64,000 bases of DNA from Halicephalobus mephisto (GCA_009193035.1 SWDT01000102.1:248001-312000); one strand, 5' to 3'; shown: positions 22,868 to 35,675, numbered from the stretch's first letter. A program made the numbers and translations. The notes: generated by a model not told the origin, from the sequence alone.

Positions 22868-25405
22868 TCAATCAACTTTATATTTGGCTAATCTTGGATG
22901 GAACTTGTATTCGAGATAAAGGCAACAATGATTGTAAAAGTATCCGAGGGTGAGCATGTGGACGACAACCCCTCCGGGGGATCCGTAGCTGAGCTCTCCG
23001 TTGAACAAAAGGTTCCCGAACCCTTGAACGAAGAGTTTTCTCGAGATTTCGTCACCAGTGCCGACTTGAGCGAGGAAGTAGAAGACTCCCAATAAGCCGG
23101 GGATAATTGTGAAAATCATCGATATAGCAGTCAATCGAATGGCATTAGCTGGACCAATCTTGTTTTCGAATGTCTTCCATTTCTTCGTTGAAGTTATCCA
23201 TTTACCTATCCTTTCAACAATGATTTCGAAAGCGCTCAGAATCACCCACATGAGATAATTTGATTTTGTACCGTGCCAAGCAAGGACGAAACTGAAAACT
23301 CCTACTAATGCTCCTAATCTTCTGAGTGTTAATTCGATTCCTGTGGCGTTTCCCATGAATGGAATGTAAACTTGATGTTTGAGAAATTCGTAAAGACCAC
23401 GATCGAAATATCGCCACATTTGGGAATATTTGGAAATCCTGGAAATGCACACAGGAGGTCCTGGTGGAGTCAATCCGTCGATGAGGGTGAATAAAGAAGG
23501 AATACCGAATATTATGACGTATTTTAGGTGGAAAAATACACCTGACATGTAAGCAATTGAGGCAACTGTAAATATTATGATATAAAAATTATGATTTTTA
23601 AATTTTTAAAATAAGTTTATAGAATTGTCATGAAAGAAAAAGTGAGAGTCGATTTTGACAATGGCCAGATTTACCATTTTTCTTTTTCATTGAAATTTTT
23701 TTCGCGGGAATTCAAAAATTACAAAAAAAATATAAAAATTATAATTAAAACTTTTTAAAAATGAATTTGTAAAAAATTACGAAATTGTTTTAAAAAGAAA
23801 AAAGTGAGAGTCGATTTTGACAATTGCCAGATTTACCATTTTTTTAAATTAAGATTTTTTTCGCGGGAATTCAAAAATTTTAAATTTTAATTGTAATTTT
23901 TATTTTTTTAAAATGAGTTTTTAGGGTTTTTTAGGAGCTTCTGAAATTGTCATAAAAGAAAAAATTGAGGGTCGATTTTGAGAATTGCCAGATTTACAAT
24001 TTTTTTCCGCGGGAATTCAAAAATTTTAAATTTTAATTATAATATTTAGGAAATTCTGAACAAGTAATTTCTCACCTTCGTAGTTGTTCAATCCACTGAT
24101 TAAAGTAAACGGAGCTATCATGATAGAATTGGCGTAGATAAAATGAAGAAATAATTCGGTAAAATAAAACCAAAAAATTAATCTGACAGCTTTCAGAATG
24201 ACATATTTGAAGTCGACTTCTGATGTCCACCAAATCCCAAATTTCGCTTTTTTTCTAACAACTGTGATTTGTCGCTGGAAGTCGTCGAAGAGGACGATGA
24301 GGGTCATCGAGTACGTAGGGTACAGTAGGTATTCAAAAATGTCCAGAATTAAACTCATCGATATAGGTCTTGATGGATTTCGACATAAATAAATACAAGC
24401 ATTCAGAATCTGGACAGCGGTATAAAGGTAAACGGTGTATTCCAAGTAAAACCGCTCTGGTTCCGGAGAAAAAAAAGCGTATCTGTTAGCGTACACAACC
24501 AGGGCGATACAAGTGACCCAGGCTATTAATTCCTTCCGGAAATAACTACATACCGTAATCAGCACAACAGCATGGCAAATCAGCAATGTAAAACATTGTT
24601 GACTAAATTTTACAATTTTATATAATTTTGAAATTTCAAAAATTTACGAAATTTAAAAAAATTTATAAATTTTACAATTTTATATAATTTTGAAATTTTA
24701 AAAATTTACGAAATTTAAAAAAATTTGTAAATTTTACAATTTTATATAATTTTGAAATTTCAAAAATTTCAAAAATTAAAGAAATTTATAAATTTTACAA
24801 TTTTAAAGTTTAAAAAATTTGCAAATTTTACAATTTTATATAATTTTGAAATTTTAAAAAATTTGTAAATTTTATAATTTTCTATTTTTAAAAATTAATG
24901 AAATTCTACATAAAAAAATTTGGAAATTTATAAAACTCGTGAAATTTTATTTTTTTAAATTTGGAAATTTATATTTTTATTTTTTTTTGAATTTGCAAAT
25001 TTATATTTTTTTATTTTACATAATTTTGGAAATTTTATTTTTAAAATCTTACCTTGTGAGAAATACCGTAATTCCGCTCCAGAATAAAATTAAAATAAAT
25101 TGAGTCAAATATTGGAATTTTTGGTAGGAAAAATGCGATAAACGGAATACGGTAGAATGGATAGAAAAACATAAAATTAATCGAAAAATAATTTTTTTAT
25201 GAAGAAACCATTCCAGATCAGATTTGTCATATTTTAAATCTCCGATGTAATCAGTGTCAATTAAGTTATGGGATATCCACGGGATTAAGCTTCTCGAAGT
25301 CCTTATAGCGACCCAAATCGAAGCCAAACAATTCCAAATCCAAAAAATAAAACAAAAAATTAATTCAATTTTACCAATAGGGTAATTTTCAAATTTCTTC
25401 GTCAT
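22868..25405 (-). CDS. MBOAT acyltransferase, HHAT-like
   Basis: Exons 25405-25053, 24602-24076 and 23565-22868 give 525 residues with many hydrophobic helices. The C-terminal half has the MBOAT core of the hedgehog acyltransferase group: GPPVCISRISKYSQMWRYFD with the Asp, RGLYEFLKHQVYIPFMGN, and FSFVLAWHG with the invariant His. HHAT transfers palmitate from acyl-CoA to the N-terminus of Hedgehog proteins in the ER lumen. Nematodes have hhat-1/hhat-2 homologues although they lack a canonical Hedgehog, so the substrate here is unknown (hedgehog-related secreted proteins are a reasonable guess). Introns of 450-510 bp are low-complexity. The start at 25405 is the first ATG; a trans-splice site was not pinned down. 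Confidence 0.88.
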
Positions 25406-27222
25406 CGTGAAAATAAAAAAATTTACAAATTCAATTTGAGAAAATTTTGAATACAATTTTAGGGCAAGTTTATTTACATATCATAAATCTAGCATTGATT
25501 AGGAAATACAAAAGAACGTCCGTCATCGAAATAAATTTGGCAATTTTTATAGATTTTCAACAATAAGTGTGAAATATAAAAATTATTAAAATTTAGAAAT
25601 ATAGAAAATTATTAAAATTTAGAAAATATAGAAATATAGACAATTATTAAAATTTAGAAATTTAAAAATATAAAAAATTATTCAAATTTAGAAATATAAA
25701 AAATTATTCAAATTTAGAAAATTTAGAAAATTTAGAAATATAGAAATATAGACAATTATTAAAATTTAAAAATATAAAAAATTATTCAAATTTAGAAATA
25801 TAAAAATTATTCAATTTTCTGAATATAAAGATTTATTTAAAATTGAAAATATAAAAATTTTTTGAAATTTGTGAATATAGAGATTTTTTGAATTTTCTGA
25901 AAATAGAAATTGATTTAGAAATGACAAACAGGACAACTTGACTCAGGAAGCGGACAATAACCGCAATAATCGTATTCCATTTTTCTTTTGTCCAGCCGGC
26001 TGTACGATCGATGTCCAATCCAGGTCAGCCACGACGCCCGTTGCCAGAGTACCAAACTTCGAAATTCCCTTTTTTGAAATAAATATTGTTCAAATTTCGT
26101 CAAAATAGTTCCACAATGTTAAAAATTATTTTTATTTTCTTTAATTTTTTAATTTTTAGGAATTTATTAAAAATTAAATTTGGTATTTAAAGTTAAATGC
26201 CCTTAGGGACTTTCGAGGACAGGATTAGGTCTGCTGCACTTAATCCCTGGCTTTATCCTTCTCCGGAGGGAATTAATACGAAATCAGATAAGATAAACCA
26301 AAAAAGTACAATTATCCGCATAATTATTAAAAATATCAAAATTATTTAAAAATAATTAAAAAATAATTAAAAAATTCTCTTAAATTTATTTTAAAATTAT
26401 AATTTTTTTAAATTTGACCAAATCCGAAAAAAATAAATTTAAATTTTTTTTTAAATTTAAAATTTCGATTTTTTTAAAATAAAAAACTTTAAATTTTTTT
26501 TTAAATTTAAAATTTAAAATTTAGTTTTACTTAAATTTCATTTTTTTTGGAAAATAAAATTTTAATATTTTTTAAATAAATTTAAAATTTTAATATTTTT
26601 TGAAATTTCATTTTTTTAAAAACAAAAAACTTTATTTCTTAAAATACATTTATTATTTTTGAATGCCTTTGAAAAATTTGAAAAATGTTTTCTTAAATTT
26701 CCTTTTTTTCAAAAAAAAAAACATTTTTATTGTTTTTCAAAAATAAATTTTTAAAATTTATTATTTTCAAACAACTTTGACGACATAAACAAACATTTTC
26801 TCAAAGTTTATTTTTACCTAAATTTACTTTTTCAAAAAAAAATAAAAATTTAAATTTTATTTAAAAAATAAAAAATTTTACTTTATTTTAAAAAATTTTA
26901 ATTTTATTTAAAAAATAAAAAATTTTACTTTTTTCAAAAAAATAAAAATTTAAATTTTATTTAAAAAATAAACAATTTTACTTTATTTTAAAAAATTTAA
27001 ATTTTATTTAAAAAATAAAAAATTTTACTTTTTCCAAAAAAATAAAAATTTTAATTTTATTTAAAAAACAAATTTTAATTTAAAAAAAATATATTTTAAT
27101 TTTATTTCAAATATCTACTGTCAAAAATAAGCAAAAAGAAAAATAAAGTGCTGGGAATGTGATTGAACAAAAAAATATGTAAATTTTAATAAAGATATGT
27201 GAAAGGAATGTGCATTATTATT
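25406..27222. other. A/T-rich intergenic region with two G+C-richer patches
   Basis: It is mostly AAATTTAGAAAT-type low-complexity DNA. At 25919-26060 a patch is open in all three minus frames, one ending with a twin CxxC (CGYCPLPESSCPVC) and another with a hydrophobic helix, but none has a good start or splice pair. At 26195-26285 a second patch contains an imperfect inverted repeat (TTAATCCC/GGGAATTAA). Neither is assigned. Confidence 0.4.
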
Positions 27223-30200
27223 CTAAAAAAACTTTGGTGGGATTGGTGAAGTTTGTTGGGGTTCCGATTGGGACGTACTTTGGCCTATGCTCATTTCCGA
27301 ACATTGTCTAATTAAAGTCCCCGTCGTACTTGGAGCAGATAACAAATCCGATCCATCTGTTGATTGATCCGAAGATTGACTAAACATCGCATTAAAACAT
27401 TGTGAACTTCGACGAAGATATCTGATCTGCTGATAATATCCATCTCTTACGTTGCTAAACATAAGTTCCACAAGTTCGGCCCAGGCTTCTATGGCTTCAG
27501 TTGGCTAAAAATATTCATTTTTATAAATTTAATGAAAAACATTTTTAAAATTTTTTAAGTTCAAAAATTGTAGAAATTCGTAATTGGAAATTATCATGCA
27601 AAATTTTGCATAAAAATATTTCAGCAATTAAAAATTCACTTTGAAACACAAAAATTAAAAAATAAAATGAATGGTCCAAGTTAGGTAAAAAGAATAAATA
27701 CTTTGGGTGCCATACAAGGAATAACTGGTTTAAATCATATAAAAAAATACGTTTTAAGTTATGTAAAATGGATAAATGATCCAGATCACATAGAAAAAAT
27801 GAATGATTTAAGTTATATAAAAGAAATAACTGATTTAAATCATATAAAAAAATATGTTCTAAGTTATGTAAAATGGATAAATGATCCAGATCACATAGGA
27901 AGAATGAATGATTTAAGTTATATAAAAGGAATGACTGGTTTAAATCATACTGTTGTAAAAAACAGAAGTGGTTTGTGCGGAAATTCAAAAAATTACATAA
28001 GAAAGAAATGTTTTAAGTTATGTAAAATGAATAAATGATCCAGATCACATAGGAAGAAAAAATGACTTAAGTTATATACAAGAAATAATTAATTCACTTT
28101 TGAATATAACTTAGACTGTTTATTCTTCTTAATCATCTATACTATTTATTCGTTTTACATAACTTAGAACATTTCTTTCTTTTATATGATTTAAATCAGT
28201 TATTTCATAAAAAAGTAATAATTTTTTAGAAAATTACTGATCTAAGTCCTAAGGAAACAACTGGTCTTTTGGACTTTTTTATCGAAATTTCTTTTGAAAC
28301 ATCTTTTGCCATTTTTAATTCAAAAATTAATAAATTCTAATTTTGGAAGGAATTTTTCATTTCTTTTGACCATATTTTTTATCACTGGAATTAAACAATA
28401 TTTTGCACACTTGATCTTTTTTGCTTTTTAAATTTTTAATTTTTGCAAAAAGTATTTTTGTAAAAAAAGTACTTGACCTGAAGAACCAAGAACGTAAATT
28501 CCTCTTTTTCTTATTATTGTTTAAAAATAATTAATCTACAGTAATCAAACATTTTTAAAATTCTTCGAATTTCTGTTATTTTCGAAAGTACAGTAATCAA
28601 TGAAGATTTTTAAATTTAGAAATTATTTTTAGAACTACAGTATTTAACAATGATTTTTAATTTTTCAAATTTTAAAGTTATTTTTAGAATTACAGTATTT
28701 GACGAAAGTTTTTTTAATTTAGAAATTATTTTCGGAATTACAGTAATCAATGAAGATTTTTAAATTTTTCAAATTTTAAAGTTATTTTTAGAATTACAGT
28801 AATCAATGAAGATTTTTTAATTTTTCAAATTTCTAAGTTATTTTCAGAATTACAGTAATCAATAAAGATTTTTTAATTTTTCAAATTTCTATTTTCAGAA
28901 TTACAGTAATCAATGAAGATTTTTTAATTTAGAAACTATTTTTGAAATTACAGTAATCGATAGATTTTTAATTTGTTAATTCAGAAATGATTTTTAAAAC
29001 TACAGTAACCAATGAAGATTTTTAATTTAGAAATTATTTTCGAAATTACTGTATTTAACAAGTTTTTTGAATTCGGAAATTATGAAGTTTATTTCTAGAC
29101 CATTAATTTACAACTTACTTGATGAGCTGCTCCATCGAGAAAGACGCATTCCGTCGTTAGGGCGTTGGCCATGACAGAAAAGTAATCTGCTTTGAATCCG
29201 AAGTTTCTTCGAGGCACTTGATTCATTCCAAAATACATTGAAATTTCTCTTATCTAAAAATATATTTAAAAAAAAATAAAAATAAATTACATACTTTCTC
29301 AGCACTTTGAATATGAGAAACTACGTCATTTAAATAAGTCCTAAATGATCCAACAAAATCATTCCATTGATCAGGAGCCATATTTGCGCAAAAAGTCGAA
29401 AAATCGTCTCGTTTATGTGCCATTCTAGCGATAACACGTGAAGCAATGTCCCCTCTGGCATTATCCATACAATACAAGATAATTGCTTGAGATGAACTCG
29501 AAATTGGAGGAAGTTTTTTTGCGTTGGATAACTTTGGAGGACTTATGGGACCTTTCATGGAAACGCTGTTTTTGGAGCCGTTTGAAGATTTTTGATTTTG
29601 TTGCATTGTCTAAAATCCAAAAATTAACATAAATAATTTTTTTTAAAATAACAAAAAAAACACAAAAAGCTTACTCTATTATCAGCACTGTATTTTTTAA
29701 TTTTTTTAACACTGTTTCTGGAATAATGATCCAGAGATCCACTACTTCCAAAAGCAACAGAAGATTTATCGTCAGAAGGTTCTGTTGAAACACTATCTTC
29801 AGAAGCTGTAGAATCAAATCTAATCGGTTTTGATCTTCTCGTGATGTTAGAAGTTGTTCCAGAAGTTCCGTCAAAGGAACTGAACACGGCGGGCTTCTCA
29901 CACGGCGGATGAGTGCCATTAAAGCGTGAGTCTATCTGGCCCATTGAACACTGCAAAACTCGGACAATGAAGGGGGCATAATTTCACCAAAAAAAAACAC
30001 ATGAACAATGGACAATTTTCGAAATAATGTTTCAAATTTTCAGATTTATAAAAAAAACTAAAAAAATTCTGTTTCCGAAAACAGAATATTGTATTCAAAG
30101 ATTACATTCAGTGACGTAGAAAAGGATCTTTAAATTCCACTACGAGAAGACACGGAAATAAATATTTTTAGAAAAGCGTCTAAATATGAATTTGAAAAGC

Positions 30201-33200
30201 TTTGGGAAATTGCAATGTCTCGAAATTTTAAATAATAATTACAAGTTTATACCGAAATCTAGAGGGTTCTAAAAATAATTCCAAGGCCGTACAAGACTCC
30301 AGACGCATTTTTGAGGTTCTAGAAAATTCAAATTTTCAGATTCTGGAGGATTCTAGAAACTTCTTCTATCATCTTAGGAAACTCCAGAATCTTCTATTAG
30401 ATTCGAGGAAATTCCCGAATTTTATGTAATATTCTAAGAGATTCTAAAAAATTTCTAAATTTCCTGAGATTCTGAAAGATTCTAGAAAATTTCCAAATTT
30501 CCTGAGATTCTAAAAGATTCTAAAAAATTTCTAAATTTCCTGAGATTCTAAAAGAGTCTAGAAACTTCTGTAAAATTCAAAAAGGTTTCAAACATTTCAA
30601 CAATACCCTAAAAAATTCCGAAGATTTTTGTATTATCTTAGAATTTTGCATTAGATTCTGGAAAAATCCATGAAATTTTGAAAATTTCTGTCATTCCAAA
30701 AACCTTCAAAATCTTCCATGATATTCTAGAAGATCTTGAAGATTTATACAGTATCGTAAAAGTCTTCAGAATCTTCCATCAAACTCTGCAAGATTCTACA
30801 GTATCCCAGAATATACTGAATTTCAAACAATTTTATAAATTTTCCAAATTTTAATTTTGCAAAATCTTGTACGAAATTCAAGCCGATTTTAGAAGGTTTC
30901 GCGGAATCCTAATGTATTACGAAAAGTGTTTTATGAAACGTGACAACTTAAGCCTATAAAGTAACAGTTTTAGTCCCGGAAGTGAACTATCACCTCAGCT
31001 ATTTATCTCTGCGTGGAAGCCCTTGAGGAATGTTATTTGCCCATCCAAGAATGCGTTCACACAGGTAATTTCGAGGATTCGAGGAACTTGGATGAGAATT
31101 TTTCAAATATTTTCCTCGAAAATTAGCAAAGGTCGAAAGTTATGAAAACTGCTTAAAAAACCAAAGGTGTTTTGTCTGACGAATTTTATTCCGCAAACTA
31201 GAAAAATCTCTGCGAATTGTTGTTTGTATATCATTGAAGATCCACTTAAAAAAATCGGCTAGATTTAAGCACGGAGTTAACCCACTCATGCCTCCGTAAC
31301 CTTAAGAGATCGCTTTTCAAGAAAATTACGAAATAAAAAACAAGTTAAAAAAGACAAAATCAGCAATAAAAAGTGATAAAAACTGCAAAAGCTCAGTTAC
31401 CGCAGCAACAGACTTCTTCCGCTTTTTTAGGATTCTGACCTTTGACCCATTTAATCTCGAAAACGAACACAAAATAATACTTACGACACTTGAACACAAA
31501 ATACAATCATTTGAGTTCTTGGGAAACACTTACAGTTTTTAAAAAAGATCACTTGACTGTGCAGCTGAGAAATTTCCTCGAAACAAGTAATGAAATCTCT
31601 ACGTGTCCAACAAGGTCAAGTAGGCATGTAAAGAAGCTTAGTCATATGTCTTCTGTCAAATCTCAATTGAACGTTTCGTCCAAAGTTTCTACTTTTCTGA
31701 GGAAAATCCCACAAATTCCTCTGGGAAATAAAAAAGAACCAAACATAATCCCCAAGCGCCAAAAAACCTCGATGTAATCAATCTCATCGTCTTTTGGCAA
31801 CGATTGAAGTAATATATTATCGATGACGTAAGCAGCATAAGGAAGTTTTAAAATCAAGACTAATCAAGGAACACCCTAAAACTGGTCCCGACAACTAGTT
31901 GGTAAATTTAGACCTTGTTCCGGTTACTTTGTTAGTCTTTGAACATTGCTCATGTTTTTTCACTCAAGACAAAACTCACTTGATGAGCTTGACGAAAGTC
32001 AAGTCGCCTCAAGCTCATATGTTTATACGGCGGCGGCAAAAGACTATCGTTAGTCTTGTGGATGCTACCGGGAGAACTGCGACTAGATTGGGACTTGGCT
32101 GATGAGTTCATCCCTCCAGATAAACCCGGTAGTAACCTTCCAGATACTAGTTTAGGGGTTGAATCTATAAAAGTTACATAAAAATGTACAAAAATTACTA
32201 AAGATATATATTTTTAACGATTTTTGCAGAATTTTATGCAAATTATATGAAAATCATTAAAGATATATAAAAGTCATATAAAAATTAATAAAGATATGTA
32301 TTTTTAGTAATTTTTATAGGATTTTATATAAATTATAAGAACATTAATAAAGGTATATAAAAGTTATATGAAAATTAATAAAGTTATATAAAGGTTATAT
32401 AAAAATTAATAAAGATATATGAAAATTAATAAAGATATGTATTTTTAGTAATTTTTATAGGATTTTATATAAATTATATAAACATTAATAAAGGTATATA
32501 AAGGTTATATAAAAATTAATAAAGATATATGAACATTAATAAAGATATATAAAAGTTATATGAAAATTAATAAAGTTATATAAAAATTAATAAAGATATA
32601 TAAATTATATAAAATCCTATAAAGATTATTAAAAATATATGGAAATTGACTTACCTGATTTAACGAATTCCAATTCTTGATTTCTTCGGATTCTTTCTTC
32701 AGAAGGAGAAAGTGAGGAACAAGAACTCCTGATTCCGGACCGAATAAAGAGTCGTTCGTCTTCTCGAGCTTCAGAACTTGGATATTCCTGGTCCGGAACA
32801 TTCGGAAGGAGACGATGGTGTCGTGGAGCTGAAAAGAACTAATTAATCATCGGCTAAATTCCTCGTTGCTAAGGCTATAAATATTTTTAAAATGTTCAAA
32901 TTTCAGATCTTGGATTTTTGAACTAGTTTGAAATTAATTTTAATTCGACTTTTTATAATTTTTTGAAAAATAAACAAAATTGAAATTAAAGAAAATTGTA
33001 AAATAAAAATGAAAAATATTATGTAAAAAACGATTTTTTTAAATCAAAAAAGTCAGCTCTCTCGCAATCTTTCGTTTCAGGATTCACTTGTTTAACCGCG
33101 AATAATTTTAGAATTGTATTTAATAAAATTAAACTTTTTTGAATTCAAATTTCTAGATTTTTGAACTTTAATTTTTTAATTAAAATTTCAGCTTTTTAAT

Positions 33201-33580
33201 TATCTTCTTTTATATTCGAATTAGTTCAAAACAAAGTCAAAAGTTGATTTTTGAGTCAATTTAAAAAAATTTTTAAATTTTAAATTAATTTTTGATAAAA
33301 AATGAGTTTAAAACTAACAACTTTGTTTACTGTCATCAGTTTTGAATTCGTTTTGGTGGTCAAAGACCGGTGGTTCTCTTGCTGAAAGAGACCTGCCGTG
33401 GAACCGGAGATGTGGTATCCGGTTTTTTGTCATTGATTCTGAAATAAAAAAAATAATAAATTTAAAAAATTTAATAAATGTCAAATTCACACCAGATGGC
33501 AAGGGTAATTGGAGTTTAGAGGACGTGGATGAAAAATGAAAAGAATTTAAAGCGTCCACAAACGAGCCGTATTCGTCCAT
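27223..33580 (-). CDS. Globin-domain-related protein with long disordered N-terminus (glb family)
   Basis: Eight exons (33580-33493, 33438-33322, 32828-32655, 32164-31980, 29950-29675, 29609-29295, 29253-29119, 27504-27223) join in phase to 523 residues. The first 310 residues are Ser-, Pro- and Arg-rich and probably disordered. The following part (SSSQAIILYCMDNARGDIAS, ARMAHKRDDF, FGMNQVPRRNFGFKADYF, NALTTECVFLDGAAH, ELMFSNVRDGYYQQIRYLRR) has the helical pattern of nematode globin-related proteins. The position where a proximal F8 His is expected reads FGMNQV, so haem coordination may be altered; this alignment is by eye. A second ATG at 29944 opens MGQIDSR, a candidate N-myristoylation start. 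The tail is Ser/Thr/Gln-rich. Large introns of 2.0 and 1.6 kb carry repeats. Confidence 0.75.
27720..28215. repeat. 105 bp tandem repeat with inverted copies, in globin-gene intron
   Basis: Units starting at 27721, 27826 and 27931 are exactly 105 bp apart and nearly identical (ATAACTG(G/A)TTTAAATCATA start). From about 28096 to 28210 the same motifs recur in reverse complement. The whole could fold into an imperfect hairpin. The open frames seen on both strands result from the 35-codon period. Confidence 0.8.
28540..29060. repeat. Degenerate repeat with TTACAGTAATCAATGAAG core
   Basis: About eight copies of a 45-60 bp unit with core AGAATTACAGTAATCAATGA followed by AGATTTTTAA lie in the last intron of the globin-related gene. 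It is noncoding. Confidence 0.75.
29951..31979 (-). other. 2.0 kb intron of globin-related gene, possible internal promoter
   Basis: It holds AGATTCTAGAAA-type repeats (30290-30850) and G+C-richer DNA (30950-32000). Just downstream, TTTTGCAG and then an ATG (29944) could serve a shorter transcript starting MGQIDS. A plus-strand open patch at about 30990-31080 ends in CACACAG|GTAATT; it is unassigned. Confidence 0.4.
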
Positions 33581-33588
33581 GAAATTTT

Positions 33589-33596
33589 CTGAAATT
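33589..33596 (-). promoter_or_regulatory. Acceptor just upstream of the globin-related ATG
   Basis: AATTTCAG lies 8 bases before the ATG at 33580. It suits trans-splicing of a leader or a noncoding first exon. Confidence 0.45.
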
Positions 33597-33758
33597 TTAA
33601 ATAAATAAATTAATTTGCAAAAATCTCTCGCATCATTGAGACGATTTGATGAAATCCAGTAGGTAAAAATAATTTTCGATAAAGAGAGATTAACTCGTCA
33701 AAAGCCGATTTTATGGCAATTTTCTTTCGTTTTGCCCTCGGGGGTGGTTACGAGGAGA

Positions 33759-33978
33759 TTGAAAACACAATAAATAAGTTGTTTTAAAAAAGTTAATTCG
33801 AAATTGTTGAGAATAGTCACTACAAAACTAGATTGAAAACACAAGAAATAAGTTATTTTAAAAAAGTTAATTCGAAATTGTTGAAAATAATCGCTACAAA
33901 ACTATATTGAAAACATAAGAAATAAGTTGTTTTAAAAAATTTAATTCGAAATTGTTGAGAATAGTCACTACAAAACTA
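33759..33978. repeat. 73 bp tandem repeat, three copies
   Basis: Copies starting near 33759, 33832 and 33905 share ATTGAAAACA, AATAAGTT and TTAATTCGAAATTGTTGA. It is noncoding and upstream of the globin-related gene. Confidence 0.8.
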
Positions 33979-34414
33979 GATTGAAATTTCAAAGTCCGTT
34001 AATTCACGTGGATACCGAGAAAAAAGAAATGCCAGAAAAATGAAAAAAGCAGTTTTATGTCAACGAGTCGAACTCGACTTCTAGAAAAACGTACTTTTTT
34101 GACAGAATTTTTAATAAGAAAAAACCTTTTCATCCGGGTTTTCATATACCAAAGTGAAAAAACAAAATCCAAAAAATTGAATTTAAAAAAAATAATATTT
34201 CGAAAAAGTTTTAATTTTAATTATAAAAGAATTTTTGATATTTTTTAAAATAAAGTTTTTTGGAAAATTTTCAGAAACTTGGGGAGATGTTTTGAACAAT
34301 CTAAAATTGAATAAAAATTGGTTGGACTTTTTAAAATTCCAAAGACGTTTTAGAATTTTCCAAAATTCGGTAATTTTTGAAACATTCAAAACCCACGCAG
34401 AAGTTTTCACAGGC

Positions 34415-34735
34415 TTCTAGAATCTTAAAAAACTAAATTTTTTTAAATTTACAAAAATAGAAAATTTAAAAACTTAAAAAATTAAAAAATTTATAATCTT
34501 CAAAAACTTTGTAAAAGTTTCTAGAATCTTAAAAAACTAAATTTTTTTTAAATTTACAAAAATAGAAAACTTAAAAAATTTAAAAATTTATAATCTTCAA
34601 AAACTTTATAGAAGTTTCTAGAATCTTAAAAAACTAAATTTTTTTAAATTTACAAAAATAGAAAAGTTAAAAACTTAAAAAATTTATAATCTTCGAAAAC
34701 TTTGTAGAAGTTTCTAGAATCTTAAAGAACTTTGA
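34415..34735. repeat. About 100 bp tandem repeat, four copies
   Basis: Copies start at TTCTAGAATCTTAAA near 34415, 34519, 34616 and 34712. They are A/T rich and noncoding. Confidence 0.75.
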
Positions 34736-34904
34736 TTTTTCCAGAATCTACGGAAATAAAAAAGTTAAAAATTTACAAAACCAATATGTGAAACCTTGAT
34801 ATTCCGAGAATTTTTAGAATATTCTAAAATTTTGAAGCAATTTGATAAAAATGCACATTTTTAATTTTTGAAATAATATGACTTTAATTCCAAATTTGTA
34901 ATTT

Positions 34905-35155
34905 TACAGATAACTTTTATCTGAAAATTTAAAAATAATTTTTATCTGAAAATGTGAAAATAATTTTTATTTGAAAGTTTTAAAATAATTTTTATTTGAA
35001 AATTTGAAAATAATTTTTATCTGAAAATTTGAAAATAATTTTTATCTGAAAATTTGAAAATAATTTTTATCTGAAAATTTGAAAATAATTTTTATTTAAA
35101 AATTTAAAAATAATTTTTATTTGAAAATTTGAAAATAATTTTTATTTGAAAATTT
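34905..35155. repeat. 25 bp tandem repeat
   Basis: About ten copies of a 25 bp unit, AAAATAATTTTTATCTGAAA plus ATTTG, with few changes. Confidence 0.85.
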
Positions 35156-35421
35156 TTTGAATGATAACTGGAAGTTGAAACTCGAAGAACTACTTTGAAT
35201 TTATTGATGCTTGTCGTCAGCATTGTCATCTCCGGATCCTCAGAAAGGTCGTGCTTAAGCATTCAAGCGACAAATTCGCGAAAAAGGAACTAAATCGAAA
35301 AAAACAATTACTACAGCTACGTGTATGAAAAAACAAAGGTTTTTGGCGGAATTTTTTTGAACGGAAACATCCAATTTATGAATAAAACATCGCATATATC
35401 AGTTTTTACTTTTAGGTAAAA

Positions 35422-35675
35422 ATGTCATCTGATACCGAACCCCATGAGTAAGAATCCAGAAGAATTCCGAGTCCCGGGGTTGATAGCTGTTCTCATATGG
35501 CAATGTGGAATATTTAATATATTGAAACAAGCCAAAAAATCAAAAATTAAAACCTCCAGAAAAATAAATATTTTTCCTAATCCCCACCTCCAGATTTATC
35601 CCAGATTTCAAACAATCCAACAAGCCTAAATTCTCTTCCGTTTTCGTTGTCGAAGAAGAATGTCGAAAAAACTGA
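35422..35675 (+). CDS. Possible two-exon small protein (35 residues)
   Basis: Exon 35422-35447 begins ATG six bases after TTTTTACTTTTAG, an excellent acceptor for trans-splicing, encodes MSSDTEPHE and ends at GA|GTAAGA. A 146 bp intron ends CCACCTCCAG; the in-phase exon 35594-35675 encodes a short acidic/basic end (SSVFVVEEECRKN) and a TGA. The phase fits and codon use looks coding, but the product is short and unrecognised. It may instead be the start of a longer gene whose other exons I could not find. Confidence 0.4.

Noticed and set aside
25915..26103. 62-codon frame ending in a twin CxxC, as a zinc-ribbon gene
   Set aside because: No ATG or good acceptor opens the frame and the other two frames are equally open; it is kept only as an unassigned patch.
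27545..28038. Open frames of 111-147 codons on both strands
   Set aside because: They follow a 105 bp tandem repeat in an intron; both strands being open is explained by the period.
29942..29944. ATG 29944 as the sole start of the globin-related gene
   Set aside because: Four upstream exons with good splice sites join in phase, giving a frame divisible by three; the ATG is kept as a possible alternative start.
31490..31857. Open frames of 64-95 codons on both strands in the globin-gene intron
   Set aside because: They overlap each other, lack splice context and have no recognisable features.
34905..35155. CRISPR-like regular array
   Set aside because: The 25 bp units are contiguous without unique spacers and the genome is eukaryotic; it is a simple tandem repeat.
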